A stretch of DNA of 64,000 nt from Ga0077548 sp035440445 (GTDB lineage: Bacteria; Pseudomonadota; Alphaproteobacteria; Rhizobiales; Xanthobacteraceae), in contig DAORMJ010000016.1 of the NCBI GenBank assembly GCA_035440445.1, forward strand, positions 1 to 64,000, written 5' to 3'. The notes beneath the pieces are model-generated. The model had not been told where the DNA came from and made no database searches. It worked only from the letters and a program-made list of their open reading frames with translations. Positions 28,593-37,148 of the stretch are shown piece after piece (within the stretch, counting starts at the first letter, position 1; the number at the start of each line of letters is the position of its first letter). The position numbers were made by a program, and so were the translations under genes.

Positions 28593-29129
28593 CTATGCCG
28601 CGTCAGTGTATCTTTCCCGTAGGCTGCGGCGCTTGCGATATTTCTTTCTGATCAGCGCAAGTCGTGCTTCCACGTATTGCGGCATGATCCGTTGCCAGTC
28701 GTTCGTCGGCTCGTAACCATCGACCGAATAGAAAGTCAGCGTGTAACGGCTGGAACGGCGGCGTTCAGGTGACGCGAATGAACCTGTGTCGACCAGAGCC
28801 AGTCCGGTTGCAACGAGTTCATCGATCGCCTGCCGTATGCTCTGACGGCGCGCCCCAGCGCGGACAAAGTCTGCGTACGTAACGATAAGATGTCCGTTCA
28901 TGTAACAGCGATGCCTGTAATGCTCCTCGATCAGTCGGTCTAAGACTAGTCTCGCAGTCCGCGAAAGTGACCGCATGTTCGGTGAAGATAAGCAGTCGAT
29001 TGTCATCCAGAACCACGTTTCCTGTGGCGGTCCCATGAATTTGCGGCGGCGCGTTTTCGAAACGCGCACGGCGGCAGGTGAATTTTGGTCACGGACGACG
29101 TTGTCGTTGTCGGGGCGCATCCTACCCAT
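28593..29129 (-). CDS. Winged-helix-like protein next to AlpA/integrase
   Basis: 178 aa, no family named with certainty. The middle looks like a winged helix: SRTARLVLDRLIEEHYRH, then TYADFVRAGARRQSIRQAID (recognition-helix-like) and ELVATGLALVDTG with a beta hairpin SSRYTLTFY. N- and C-termini are strongly basic. Similar small proteins beside integrases act as replication or transfer-region DNA binders, but that is inference here. It overlaps the AlpA-like gene by eight bases, so the two are co-translated. Confidence 0.6.
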   Translation of the reverse strand: MGRMRPDNDNVVRDQNSPAAVRVSKTRRRKFMGPPQETWFWMTIDCLSSPNMRSLSRTARLVLDRLIEEHYRHRCYMNGHLIVTYADFVRAGARRQSIRQAIDELVATGLALVDTGSFASPERRRSSRYTLTFYSVDGYEPTNDWQRIMPQYVEARLALIRKKYRKRRSLRERYTDAA

Positions 29130-29424
29130 GACGCACCGCCTTCAGTCTCGCGAGAAAATTATCGTTGCAGGCAACCAGGTCACTGGTCGAACGGGCCGCG
29201 CGCTCTTCGAGCCATGCGTCTAAATGTTTCGAGGCGTAGACTACGCGTTTCCCGACCTTGATGTAGGGCGGGCCATCGCCGCGCACGCGCGCTTTTTCGA
29301 AAAAGGAGACCGATAGGCCCGTTACGAATGCGACCTGTTCGGTATTCAGATAGTTCAGACCTTGAGCTGGCTCGTGCGACGATCTCGGCAGTCTCTCGGT
29401 CTTTGTCATGTCGTAGAACTTCAT
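29122..29424 (-). CDS. AlpA/excisionase-like helix-turn-helix protein
   Basis: 100 aa. The conserved block LNTEQVAFVTGLSVSFFEKA, GPPYIKVGKRVVYASKHLDAW is the MerR-like wHTH of phage AlpA and excisionase proteins (HTH_17 type). Such factors bind near att sites to steer integrase towards excision or activate its gene. It sits upstream of the integrase gene on the same strand, with 231 bp between its start region and the left gene order (winged-helix downstream). Start ATG 29424; a shorter start at MTKTERLP is possible. Confidence 0.82.
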   Translation of the reverse strand: MKFYDMTKTERLPRSSHEPAQGLNYLNTEQVAFVTGLSVSFFEKARVRGDGPPYIKVGKRVVYASKHLDAWLEERAARSTSDLVACNDNFLARLKAVRHG

Positions 29425-29655
29425 AGTAGTGCTCCCTCATTTAAGAGCGCGACAGACTGGGCATGGATGGCGCATTCGCAATATGATTATTTATTGCGAG
29501 TCCAATTTTCGGCACTTTCGTATTTGATTTCCGCGAGGTAGACCCCTGTGGAAAGCGAAATCGAATGTGCAAAAGGTTTGCACTCGCGACCGAACGCGCG
29601 GCTGAATTTCGTCAGCAGCGCGTCCGGTAGGCACCCTGCAAATGCGTCAGGTATT
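29425..29655. other. Gap between integrase 3' end and AlpA-like gene
   Basis: 231 bp, AT-richer than the surroundings. It must contain the promoter of the AlpA-like gene on the minus strand; no individual site could be fixed. Confidence 0.4.
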
Positions 29656-30876
29656 CTACGCCGCAGTATTCAGCGCAGCCCGGATGCGGAGGGCGACGAC
29701 GTTCGACGCATCTTGTAGCGGCTTGGTCTGCATGTGCGCGTACCGTTGCGTGGTTACCGCGTGCTTGTGGCCAAGTAGTTTACCGATGACCGGTAGCGAC
29801 AAGCCGATTTCAACGGCCTTGCTCGCATGAGTGTGGCGGAGGTCGTGAATGCGTACGCCGTCTAGGCCCGCATGCTTGCGAACTGCTCGCCACGGGCCTT
29901 TAAGGTCTGCGCGGGGATTCTTCGACCCCGGGCTCGCGATAACGAACTCGTTCAGGCGCGTCAGTGAAGCGAGGATTTCGACGGCGGGCTGGTTCAACGC
30001 GATTGTTTTCGCGCCCGTCTTGGAATCCGGAAGGCGGATAACGGCGTTAGCGATATCAACGTCGATCCACCGCAGGTGCAGAATCTCGCGAAGCCGCGCG
30101 CCGGTGAACATCAAAAGCCGAATAGCGGCGGCCCCGTAGGGATCAAGTTTCGAAACCTGACGGTCGCTGCGCGCTCGGTGTTTCGCTTTTGCGCTTTCGT
30201 TCAACGTCCAAGGAAAGCCGGTGGCTTCGCCGGTCCGCAGCGCTTCGCCGAGTCGCGACAGTTCGTCGTCGCTTAAATGCCGCTCGCGCGCGACCTCACG
30301 GTACTTTTCGATCCCGCGCGCCGGGTTGTAGCTCGTCGGAACCATCGAGCGACGCTGCCCGAAAACGTACATTGCGCCCACAACAGCGAGCATGCGGTTG
30401 GCCTGATAAGTTACCTCGCGAAGCGAGTAATGCAGGGCCGCGATGTCGGCAGTCGTCACGGCTGCCGCTTTCCATGCGCCGTATTTGGGGAGCACGAGGC
30501 GGGTGAGAATGTCGCGGTAATGATCGCCGGTCGATTTCTTCCGTTTCACTTCGACGTGCTGCAAGAGGTATGCGTCGGCGAGTTCGCGCAGGGTAGGGGC
30601 AGCGCGGGCCGCCGCTTTCGCCGCACCCGGGTCCATGCCGTGTGCGATAGCTGCGCGCAGCCGCAGGGCTTCCTTCCGGGCGGTATCAGGCGTCCACGGC
30701 GAGCCGTGCTTGCCTATGGTGTCGAACGTCTGCCGCCCCGCTACGCGGCTCTTGAGGATATAGGACGCGCCGCCCGCCTGTCGGCGGACGCCGAAGCCTC
30801 GGACCTCGGTGTCCCAAAGCGTGGTGCCGGGTTTGAGGGAGTCCACGACCGTTTTCGTGATCTTCTGTTTAGCCAT
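29656..30876 (-). CDS. Tyrosine-type site-specific integrase
   Basis: 406 aa, length usual for P4-like/phage integrases. N-terminal arm-binding DUF4102-like part (SLKPGTTLWDTEVRGFGVRR), core-binding SAM-like domain (about 95-190), catalytic domain with Arg261 (TGARLREIL), His344-x-x-Arg347 (HDLRHTHAS), His370 (LLGHKHA) and nucleophile Tyr379 (QRYAH). It recombines the 46-bp att site in tRNA-Lys. It lies 145 bp from attR and reads inward. All catalytic residues are present, so the element may still be mobile. Confidence 0.96.
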   Translation of the reverse strand: MAKQKITKTVVDSLKPGTTLWDTEVRGFGVRRQAGGASYILKSRVAGRQTFDTIGKHGSPWTPDTARKEALRLRAAIAHGMDPGAAKAAARAAPTLRELADAYLLQHVEVKRKKSTGDHYRDILTRLVLPKYGAWKAAAVTTADIAALHYSLREVTYQANRMLAVVGAMYVFGQRRSMVPTSYNPARGIEKYREVARERHLSDDELSRLGEALRTGEATGFPWTLNESAKAKHRARSDRQVSKLDPYGAAAIRLLMFTGARLREILHLRWIDVDIANAVIRLPDSKTGAKTIALNQPAVEILASLTRLNEFVIASPGSKNPRADLKGPWRAVRKHAGLDGVRIHDLRHTHASKAVEIGLSLPVIGKLLGHKHAVTTQRYAHMQTKPLQDASNVVALRIRAALNTAA

Positions 30877-30894
30877 TCTATGTCCCTTCGGGTT

Positions 30895-30914
30895 GTAGCT
30901 ACCGTTTAGCTACC
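30895..30914 (+). repeat. Right arm-type repeat pair
   Basis: GTAGCTACCG-TTT-AGCTACC: two AGCTACC copies 11 bp apart, 19 bp before the integrase start and 107 bp inside attR, matching the pair at 22828-22847. Confidence 0.6.
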
Positions 30915-31021
30915 GCCCGGCGGGAAATGAGGGGCGGGGGTGTGCAACCCCGTACGGACTAACCCTGTGGAAATGAAAGGCTATCCAACCCCGTCCAAGG
31001 CCTTGCCATCAACCCCGTAAA

Positions 31022-31067
31022 ACTTTTAATCAGGGTGTCGATGGTTCGATCCCATCCGGGCTCACCA
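31022..31067 (+). repeat. attR, 46-bp copy of the tRNA-Lys 3' half
   Basis: Identical to 22737-22782. It is a displaced tRNA 3' end with no 5' half, left by integration. It ends 36 bp before the stop of the convergent allophanate hydrolase C-terminal-domain gene. Confidence 0.92.
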
Positions 31068-31103
31068 ATTCAATCGAAAGTTCAGAGAATTGGTGGCGAT
31101 CGT

Positions 31104-31502
31104 TCAAGTAACGCTCGCGATATAGGCGCGCCAGCCGCCGAAGCGGGAAATGTCTTCGGCACCCTTGATGCCTTCCGCCTCGACGATGAAGCCTTTGGGC
31201 GTGGTGCCGTCCGCAAGGCGCGCGGTGCCGATGCCGAGCGGCGAGGGCACGCCCGCAACGAATGTGCCGAATGCCTCTGCTGAAAGCGCCCATACCTCGG
31301 CCTCGATGGCGAAGCCTTCACTCGCTGCCACGCGCATCAGGCCCGGGCGTTTCGGCGGGCCGCCTGCAAGCGCATAGAGCCGGTATTCCGGCAAGGTTTT
31401 CACCGCACGGACGAGACGCGCGCCGCGCGTCGTGAGCTCGTGATTGAGCGGCATGCCGGAGAGATGCGCACCCACGACCGCGAGTTCGATTTCCTGAGTC
31501 AT
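31104..31502 (-). CDS. Allophanate hydrolase C-terminal domain protein (stand-alone)
   Basis: 132 aa resembling the C-terminal domain of AtzF-type allophanate hydrolase (VVGAHLSGMPLNHELTTRGA, YRLYALAGGPPKRPGLMRV, GIGTARLADGTTPKGFIVE). In AtzF this domain is fused to the amidase and supports assembly and full conversion of the intermediate to ammonia and CO2. Here it is a separate gene, third in the operon after amidase and carboxylase, 20 bp after the carboxylase stop. It is complete despite lying beside attR. Confidence 0.82.
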   Translation of the reverse strand: MTQEIELAVVGAHLSGMPLNHELTTRGARLVRAVKTLPEYRLYALAGGPPKRPGLMRVAASEGFAIEAEVWALSAEAFGTFVAGVPSPLGIGTARLADGTTPKGFIVEAEGIKGAEDISRFGGWRAYIASVT

Positions 31503-31522
31503 GGGCGACGGCTTCTCTTTCT

Positions 31523-34500
31523 CTAAGCGGCCTTGATCGAAAGCAGCGGATCGCCGGGACCGACCTGCTTGCCGGGCTTGCAGAAGATCGCGGAGACTTT
31601 GCCGGCCGAGGGTGCGGGCACCGGAAATTCCATCTTCATCGCTTCCACGATTGCGACCGGAGCGCCAGCTTCGACCGATTGGCCGACTTCGACAAGCAGC
31701 TTCCAGATATTGCCGCTGATGTCGCTGGAAATCAGTTCGCCGTCGATCTCGCCGACTTCGTTCTTCGGTTCGGCAAGGGCCGCCGCGGTCGCGGCGGTTG
31801 CTTCCTCGGCCTGCCAGACCGCGACTTCCTTGTTGAAGGCGATCTGTTGTTGCTCCTTGAAAGCGGCAATGCTCGCGGCATTGTCCTTCAGGAACTTCTC
31901 GTGGGCCGCGAGATCGAAGACTTCGTGCTCGATCTTGATGCTGGCGCGGCCCTCGCGGAACGCGATGCGCTGTTCAGTGAGTTCTTCCTCGCTGACCGGA
32001 TAGAAGCGCACCTGATCGAAAAACTTCAACAGCCACGGCTCGCCGTTCGTAAACGTCGGATTCTGGAGAAACTTGTTCCAGATCGGAAGCGTGCGGCCGA
32101 TGAGTTGATAGCCGCCGGGCGAATCCATCCCGTAGATGCACATATAGACGCCGCCGATGCCGACCGTGCCTTCGGCGGTGAAGGTGCGGGCCGGATTGTA
32201 TTTGGAAGTGAGCAGACGGTGACGTGGATCGACCGGCACCGCGCAGGGCGCGCCGAGATAGACGTCGCCGAGCCCAAGCACCATGTAGCTCGTCTTGAAG
32301 ACGATATCGCGCACCTCATCGCGGGATTGCAGGCCGTTCAGCCGTTGGATGAAATCGACGTTATTGGGCAGCCAAGGCGCGGTGTCGCGGACCGATTGCC
32401 GGTACTTCGCGACCGCGTCGAGTGTAGCCGAATCCTCGAAAGCCATCGGCAGATGCATGACGCGCGTATCCACCTTCATGGTATCGACGGGCGGCAGGAT
32501 TTCCTCGATGCCGAGCAGCGTTTCGATGAGTTTGTGTTGCGTGATGATACGGCTGTCGTAGTTGATCTGGAGCGAGCGCACGCCCGGCGAAAGTTCGAGA
32601 ATGCCGGCGACCGGATTTTTCTTCAGTTCCTCCATCAGCGCATGCACGCGAAAGCGGAAGCGCAGGTCCAGCTCCATCGGACCATATTCGAGGAGAATGT
32701 ATTTATCGCCAGCTTGCCGGTAGGCGACCGCGGGCCGCGATCCTTCTGCAGCGAGTTCGGCGAGCACGGTTGCCGAAACCGTCTTGCTCGCTTGCAGCGC
32801 GGGCATTTTACGCGGCGGCAGTTCAGCGAGCGGCTCCAGCGCCGCAATCGCCGCGTCCTGCGCTTTCTCCAGCGCCAGCGCGTCGTCGAATGTCATGGGG
32901 ACGAAGCGAATGCTGTCGCCGGGCTTGATCTGCCCGACCTTCCAGAGTTCGCCCTTGGCGATCGTGACCGGACATACGAAGCCGCCGAGGCTCGGCCCGT
33001 CGCGCGTGAGGATGACAGGCAGGTCGCCAGTGAAGTTGACGCTGCCGATCGCATATTCGCAGTCATGCACGTTGGAGGGGTGCAGGCCGGCTTCGCCGCC
33101 GTCGCTGCGCGTCCATTCCGGCTTCGGGCCGTTCAGCCGGATGCCAAGGCGGTTGGAGTTGTAGTGAACCTGATAGGTCGAGGCGAAGAAGGTTTCGATC
33201 GCCTTGTAAGTGAAGAAGTCCGGTGCACCGTGCGGACCATAGAGACAACCAATTTCCCATTCCTGCACGTCATAAGACGGGATGAGCGCAGCAGGCGTTG
33301 CCTTGGGCTCGTACTTTGCAGGCGGCGACTTGCAGGCCGGAATCTCCGGGTTGCTGATCAGCAACATATCGCCCGCGCGAAGCGTGCGTCCGGCGTGGCC
33401 GCCGAATTGACCGAGCGCGAAGGTAGAACGGCTGCCAAGATAAACCGGCACGTCGAATCCGTTACGGATCGCGAGATAGATGCGGCAGCCGGTTTTGACC
33501 CGGCCCATCTTCAGCACCTGGCCGGCCTTGACCTGAACTGGCTTCCAGAAATCCAAAGGCTGGTCGTCTAGCGTGGCATTGCTCTCGGCACCCGTGAGCG
33601 CAATCAGCACGTCGCTATGGAAGCGGAGCGTCGCCCCCATGATGGTGCATTCGAGACCGGCGGCAAGTTCGTCGTTGCCGACGATCCGGTTCGCGATCCG
33701 GAAGGCGTAGTCGTCCATGGGACCGGACGGCGAAACGCCGATCGACCAGTAACCGACGCGGCCCGGATAATCCTGAATCGTCGAATAGGTGCCGGGCTCG
33801 ACCACCTCGATCACCGGCGGCACATAGTGGAAGCGCGAGAGCGCACTGGTCGATACGTTGCCGGCGGCAAAGTCGGGCCAGGCCACCACCTGCCGCAGGT
33901 AATCGACGTTGGTCGCGATGCCCGCGAGCGAAGTCGCGTTCAGCGCGGCGATCATTTTGGCGATAGCATCGGCGCGGTCGCTGCCATGGACGATGATCTT
34001 GGCGATCATCGGGTCGTAATAGGCGGAGACCTCGGTGCCTGTCGCGACCCAGGTATCGACGCGCGCGTCCGCGGGGAAGACGACTTCGGTCAAGGTGCCG
34101 GGTGACGGCTGAAAATTCTTCACCGGATCTTCGGCATAAACGCGGACCTCGATCGCGGCACCGTTCGGCTCGTAGTGCTTTGCGAACACCGGCGGCTCGC
34201 CAGCCGCGATCCTGATCATCCATTCGACGAGATCGAGGCCTAGCACGGCTTCAGTGACCGGATGCTCGACCTGCAGGCGGGTATTCACTTCGAGGAAGTA
34301 GAACTCGTCGCGCTTGCGGTCGTAGATATATTCGATCGTGCCGGCGGAACGGTAGTTGACGGCCTTCGCAAGCTGCTCGGAAGCGGCAAGGAGTTTCGCG
34401 CGCGTTTGCGGCGGAAGGTCGGGGGCAGGTGTTTCTTCAACGACCTTCTGGTTTCGCCGCTGCAATGAGCAGTCGCGCTCGCCAAGCGCGACGACGTTGC

Positions 34501-35152
34501 CGTTGCCGTCGCCGAAGATCTGGACTTCGACGTGCCGGGCGCCATCGACATAGCGCTCCAGAAACACGCCGGTGTCCTTGAAGAAATTCTGCGCCATGCG
34601 CTTCACGCCGTCGAAGGCAGCGACAAGCTCTGCTTCGTCGGCGCAGCGCATCATGCCGATGCCGCCGCCGCCCGCGGTGCTTTTCAGCATCAGCGGAAAT
34701 CCGATACGGGTTGCCTCGGCCCGCGCTTCGTCGATCGAGGAAAGGAGGCCCGTGCCCGGGGTGAGCGGCACGCCCGCCTTCTCTGCGATTTCGCGGGACG
34801 TATGCTTCATCCCGAAAGAGCGGATCTGCTCCGGAGTCGGTCCGACGAATGCGATTCCGGCCTGCTCGCATTCCTCGGCGAACCCCGCGTTCTCCGAGAG
34901 AAAGCCGTAACCGGGAATGATCGCTTCAGCCCCGGATGCTTTCGCGGCGGCGAGGATCTTGTCGCTGCGCAGATAGGTGTCGGCGGCGCTCGCTCCATCA
35001 AGCGGGATCGCAACATCGGCGGCCGTCACGTGCCGGCTCGCGCGATCGGGGTCCGAATAAACCGCAACGCTCTTGATCCCCATCTTCTTCAAGGTGGCGG
35101 CGATGCGAACGGCGATTTCGCCGCGATTGGCGATCAGAACGGTCTTGAACAC
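31523..35152 (-). CDS. Urea (or guanidine) carboxylase, biotin-dependent
   Basis: 1209 aa, GTG start. ATP-driven carboxylation of urea to allophanate, the first step of urease-free urea use. Domains: biotin carboxylase 1 to about 450 (ANRGEIAVRIAATLKKMG, ATP-grasp KSTAGGGGIGMM, FLEVNTRLQVEHPVTE); carboxyltransferase built from KipA/KipI-like parts, about 460-1090 (GYWSIGVSPSGPMDDYAFRI, TRDGPSLGGFVCP); biotinyl domain at the end with EAMKM carrying the biotin lysine. Some proteins of this family prefer guanidine; the usual guanidine partners (CgdA/CgdB, UAAP genes) are not in the window, nor a transporter. The downstream hydrolase genes show that allophanate is the product. Confidence 0.9.
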   Translation of the reverse strand: MFKTVLIANRGEIAVRIAATLKKMGIKSVAVYSDPDRASRHVTAADVAIPLDGASAADTYLRSDKILAAAKASGAEAIIPGYGFLSENAGFAEECEQAGIAFVGPTPEQIRSFGMKHTSREIAEKAGVPLTPGTGLLSSIDEARAEATRIGFPLMLKSTAGGGGIGMMRCADEAELVAAFDGVKRMAQNFFKDTGVFLERYVDGARHVEVQIFGDGNGNVVALGERDCSLQRRNQKVVEETPAPDLPPQTRAKLLAASEQLAKAVNYRSAGTIEYIYDRKRDEFYFLEVNTRLQVEHPVTEAVLGLDLVEWMIRIAAGEPPVFAKHYEPNGAAIEVRVYAEDPVKNFQPSPGTLTEVVFPADARVDTWVATGTEVSAYYDPMIAKIIVHGSDRADAIAKMIAALNATSLAGIATNVDYLRQVVAWPDFAAGNVSTSALSRFHYVPPVIEVVEPGTYSTIQDYPGRVGYWSIGVSPSGPMDDYAFRIANRIVGNDELAAGLECTIMGATLRFHSDVLIALTGAESNATLDDQPLDFWKPVQVKAGQVLKMGRVKTGCRIYLAIRNGFDVPVYLGSRSTFALGQFGGHAGRTLRAGDMLLISNPEIPACKSPPAKYEPKATPAALIPSYDVQEWEIGCLYGPHGAPDFFTYKAIETFFASTYQVHYNSNRLGIRLNGPKPEWTRSDGGEAGLHPSNVHDCEYAIGSVNFTGDLPVILTRDGPSLGGFVCPVTIAKGELWKVGQIKPGDSIRFVPMTFDDALALEKAQDAAIAALEPLAELPPRKMPALQASKTVSATVLAELAAEGSRPAVAYRQAGDKYILLEYGPMELDLRFRFRVHALMEELKKNPVAGILELSPGVRSLQINYDSRIITQHKLIETLLGIEEILPPVDTMKVDTRVMHLPMAFEDSATLDAVAKYRQSVRDTAPWLPNNVDFIQRLNGLQSRDEVRDIVFKTSYMVLGLGDVYLGAPCAVPVDPRHRLLTSKYNPARTFTAEGTVGIGGVYMCIYGMDSPGGYQLIGRTLPIWNKFLQNPTFTNGEPWLLKFFDQVRFYPVSEEELTEQRIAFREGRASIKIEHEVFDLAAHEKFLKDNAASIAAFKEQQQIAFNKEVAVWQAEEATAATAAALAEPKNEVGEIDGELISSDISGNIWKLLVEVGQSVEAGAPVAIVEAMKMEFPVPAPSAGKVSAIFCKPGKQVGPGDPLLSIKAA

Positions 35153-35277
35153 GAAATGCAGCCCCCGGAAGTTGCGGTCCCCTGAAGAACTGCAACGCCG
35201 ATGCCAGACGAAGGCGGGCCCGGTGACGCTGAAAGCAACGCTATTTTGCTCGCGCGGCGAGCGGCATTGCCTATTCG

Positions 35278-36654
35278 CTAGGCGAACGCAGCCGTTTTGT
35301 GCACACGCGCAGCCGATGCACCGAGCGGCAACGCCGTAGCGAGATGCAGTGCCTTGCCGAGTGAGAGCAGGCTGGGGTCGCCGCCTTCTGGTGCGAGCAG
35401 GGTCGCGCCATAGGGCATGCCGCCTGCGCTGATGCTGGTCGGGATCGCGAGCCCGCAGAGATCGAGCAGGTTCACGAAGTTCGTATAGGTCCCAAGGTTG
35501 GAATTGTATTGGATCGGCTCGGCCTCGAGATCGGAGAGGCGATACACTCGCGGAACGGTCGGCACCAGAAGCGCATCAACGGAAGCCAGCAGCGGCGCGC
35601 TCGCGACTTTCAGATCCTGCAATCGATAGAAGGCCGGAAACGCATCTTTGGTTTTCAGGTTCTCGCCGCCTTCGATGATCTTGCGCGTGATCGGATGCAC
35701 CGCATCCCCATTCTTCGCGATAAAGCCGCCGACGGCCGCCGTGCGCTCGGCGACCCACGGGCCTTCGTAGAGAAGCCGCGCGGTCTCGAGCAGCGGGGAG
35801 AAATCGAGTTCGACAATCGCGCCGCCTAGCGATTGGAGCAACCCAATGGAATGCGCGAAGGCCGCCTCCGAATGCTCGTCTCCGAAGAAGTGGCGATCCT
35901 GCCCGCGCGGCACGCCGATCGTAAATGCGACCGGCGCGGGAGCCGGTTCTCCCAGATCGTAGGTGCGCGAATAGGAGTCTCGCTCGTCTCTGCCGGCCAT
36001 GACGCGCAGTGCTTGCCACGCATCGTCCGGTGTCAGCGCGAAGATGGAGACGCAATCGAGCGACCTGCAGGCCGGTACTACGCCGGTCGTCGGTAGTAGT
36101 CCGAGCGATGGTTTGAGGCCGACAAGATTGTTGAGACCCGCCGGCACGCGGCCCGATCCTGCGGTATCCGTCCCGAGTGAAAGCGGCACCAGCCCGGCGG
36201 AGACCGAAACCGCCGACCCCGAACTCGATCCGCCGGGAATAACATCCGCATCAAAAGGGTTCTTCGGGATGCCATAGGGCGACCGCACGCCCACGAGCCC
36301 GGTCGCGAACTGGTCGAGATTGGTCTTGCCGATGATGATGGCGCCGGCAGACCTCAGCCGCGCTACCACGGTCGCGTCTTCGGCAGGCATATAGGAGTAC
36401 GCCGGGCAGGCGGCGGTCGTCGGCATTCCCGCGACATCGATGTTGTCTTTGACCGCCACGGGTACGCCAAAAAGCGGGAGGCCGGTCTGGTTGCCGAGCC
36501 CGCGAGCTTCCGCGATGGCCTCGGCCTCGTCCCGTAGGGATATGAACACGGCGGGATCGCCATGCGCTCGAACCCTTGCGTAGGTCTCCGCAACGGTGTG
36601 CGCGGGAGATCCGCCGCTGCGATGGTTCTCGAGTATCTGGCTTATCGTTCTCAC
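35278..36654 (-). CDS. Allophanate hydrolase, amidase domain (AtzF-like)
   Basis: Amidase-signature hydrolase turning allophanate to ammonium and CO2. The chosen start is GTG 36654 (MRTISQILENHR), giving 458 aa, with GGAG about seven bases upstream; the frame is open further up to 36837 but that part does not look like the family. Ser-cisSer-Lys triad: VAVKDNID, GGSSSGSAVS and DTAGSGRVPAG. AtzF proteins are about 600 aa; this one stops after the amidase, and the missing C-terminal domain is a separate gene at 31104-31502. The start codon faces uxs across about 490 bp. Confidence 0.9.
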   Translation of the reverse strand: MRTISQILENHRSGGSPAHTVAETYARVRAHGDPAVFISLRDEAEAIAEARGLGNQTGLPLFGVPVAVKDNIDVAGMPTTAACPAYSYMPAEDATVVARLRSAGAIIIGKTNLDQFATGLVGVRSPYGIPKNPFDADVIPGGSSSGSAVSVSAGLVPLSLGTDTAGSGRVPAGLNNLVGLKPSLGLLPTTGVVPACRSLDCVSIFALTPDDAWQALRVMAGRDERDSYSRTYDLGEPAPAPVAFTIGVPRGQDRHFFGDEHSEAAFAHSIGLLQSLGGAIVELDFSPLLETARLLYEGPWVAERTAAVGGFIAKNGDAVHPITRKIIEGGENLKTKDAFPAFYRLQDLKVASAPLLASVDALLVPTVPRVYRLSDLEAEPIQYNSNLGTYTNFVNLLDLCGLAIPTSISAGGMPYGATLLAPEGGDPSLLSLGKALHLATALPLGASAARVHKTAAFA

Positions 36655-37148
36655 TGTCGGCTCCGGGTGCTTGCGGGCAGGAGGGTATGCGAAAGCTATG
36701 CCAGCCAATCCGGTGCGGGAAACCGGAGAACCCGGTTGTTTCTGGGCGTCCGCAGAGCCCCGGAACGAGCGGTCTGGAACAAGGGGGCTAAGACGCCTTG
36801 CCGACATCGTTGCCGACCCCTCCAGCCGAATTCTCACGGGATGGCGAATCGGGATGGAACTTCACTATATGGATCGGTGTTTCGCCGCTGCTCTATCCAA
36901 ATTCAGGATTTAGCTCATAATGAGTGTGGCTAAAGGGGTTTAGCCGGAAGCAGCAGGGGCAAGCGTGATCCTTCTATGGCTGGTATTGCGCGTATGCGAT
37001 CACCGAATTGTGTTTCGGCGGTGTGCACGCGCATGACCGGATTGCCCGAAATTCACATCGCATTCAGTTCGGAAGGCGCATCACGGGTGCCATGAACGGC
37101 CGCGAACGCGAAGAACGCGACCGGAAGGTTTACAAAGGTAAGACAGAG
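36655..37148. other. Divergent intergenic region between allophanate hydrolase and uxs genes
   Basis: 494 bp. It holds the nested palindrome listed next and presumably both promoters. I looked for a guanidine-I (ykkC) riboswitch on the minus strand and could not fit one. Confidence 0.55.
36909..36945. promoter_or_regulatory. Nested palindromes with alternative pairings
   Basis: TTTAGC (36909-36914), CTCAT-A-ATGAG palindrome, GGCTAAA (36928-36934), GGGG, TTTAGCC (36939-36945). The middle block can pair with either outer block. This fits a regulator operator of the divergent genes or a switching leader RNA. No regulator gene lies next to it. Confidence 0.45.

Larger units (their letters stand above)
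22783..31067. mobile_element. Integrated element in tRNA-Lys, about 8.3 kb
   Basis: Bounded by a 46-bp att repeat, with a tyrosine integrase (29656-30876) at the far end, an AlpA-like excision/regulatory factor and a winged-helix protein beside it. Cargo: DUF4238 protein, frameshifted zinc-ribbon gene, membrane protein, SRAP protein, HWE-like kinase, GFA-family enzyme. Several cargo genes look less GC-rich than the flanks by eye. No replication, conjugation or phage structural genes were seen, so it is probably mobilised by others or is a decayed island. Both ends carry paired AGCTACC motifs that may be integrase arm sites. Confidence 0.88.

Noticed and set aside
31679..33571. 630-codon open frame antisense to the carboxylase
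   Set aside because: Shadow of a long GC-rich gene; no start context or domain.
36655..36950. Possible guanidine-I (ykkC) riboswitch before the carboxylase operon
   Set aside because: Expected from the gene family, but I could not place the conserved core on the minus strand; a covariance-model search would settle it.
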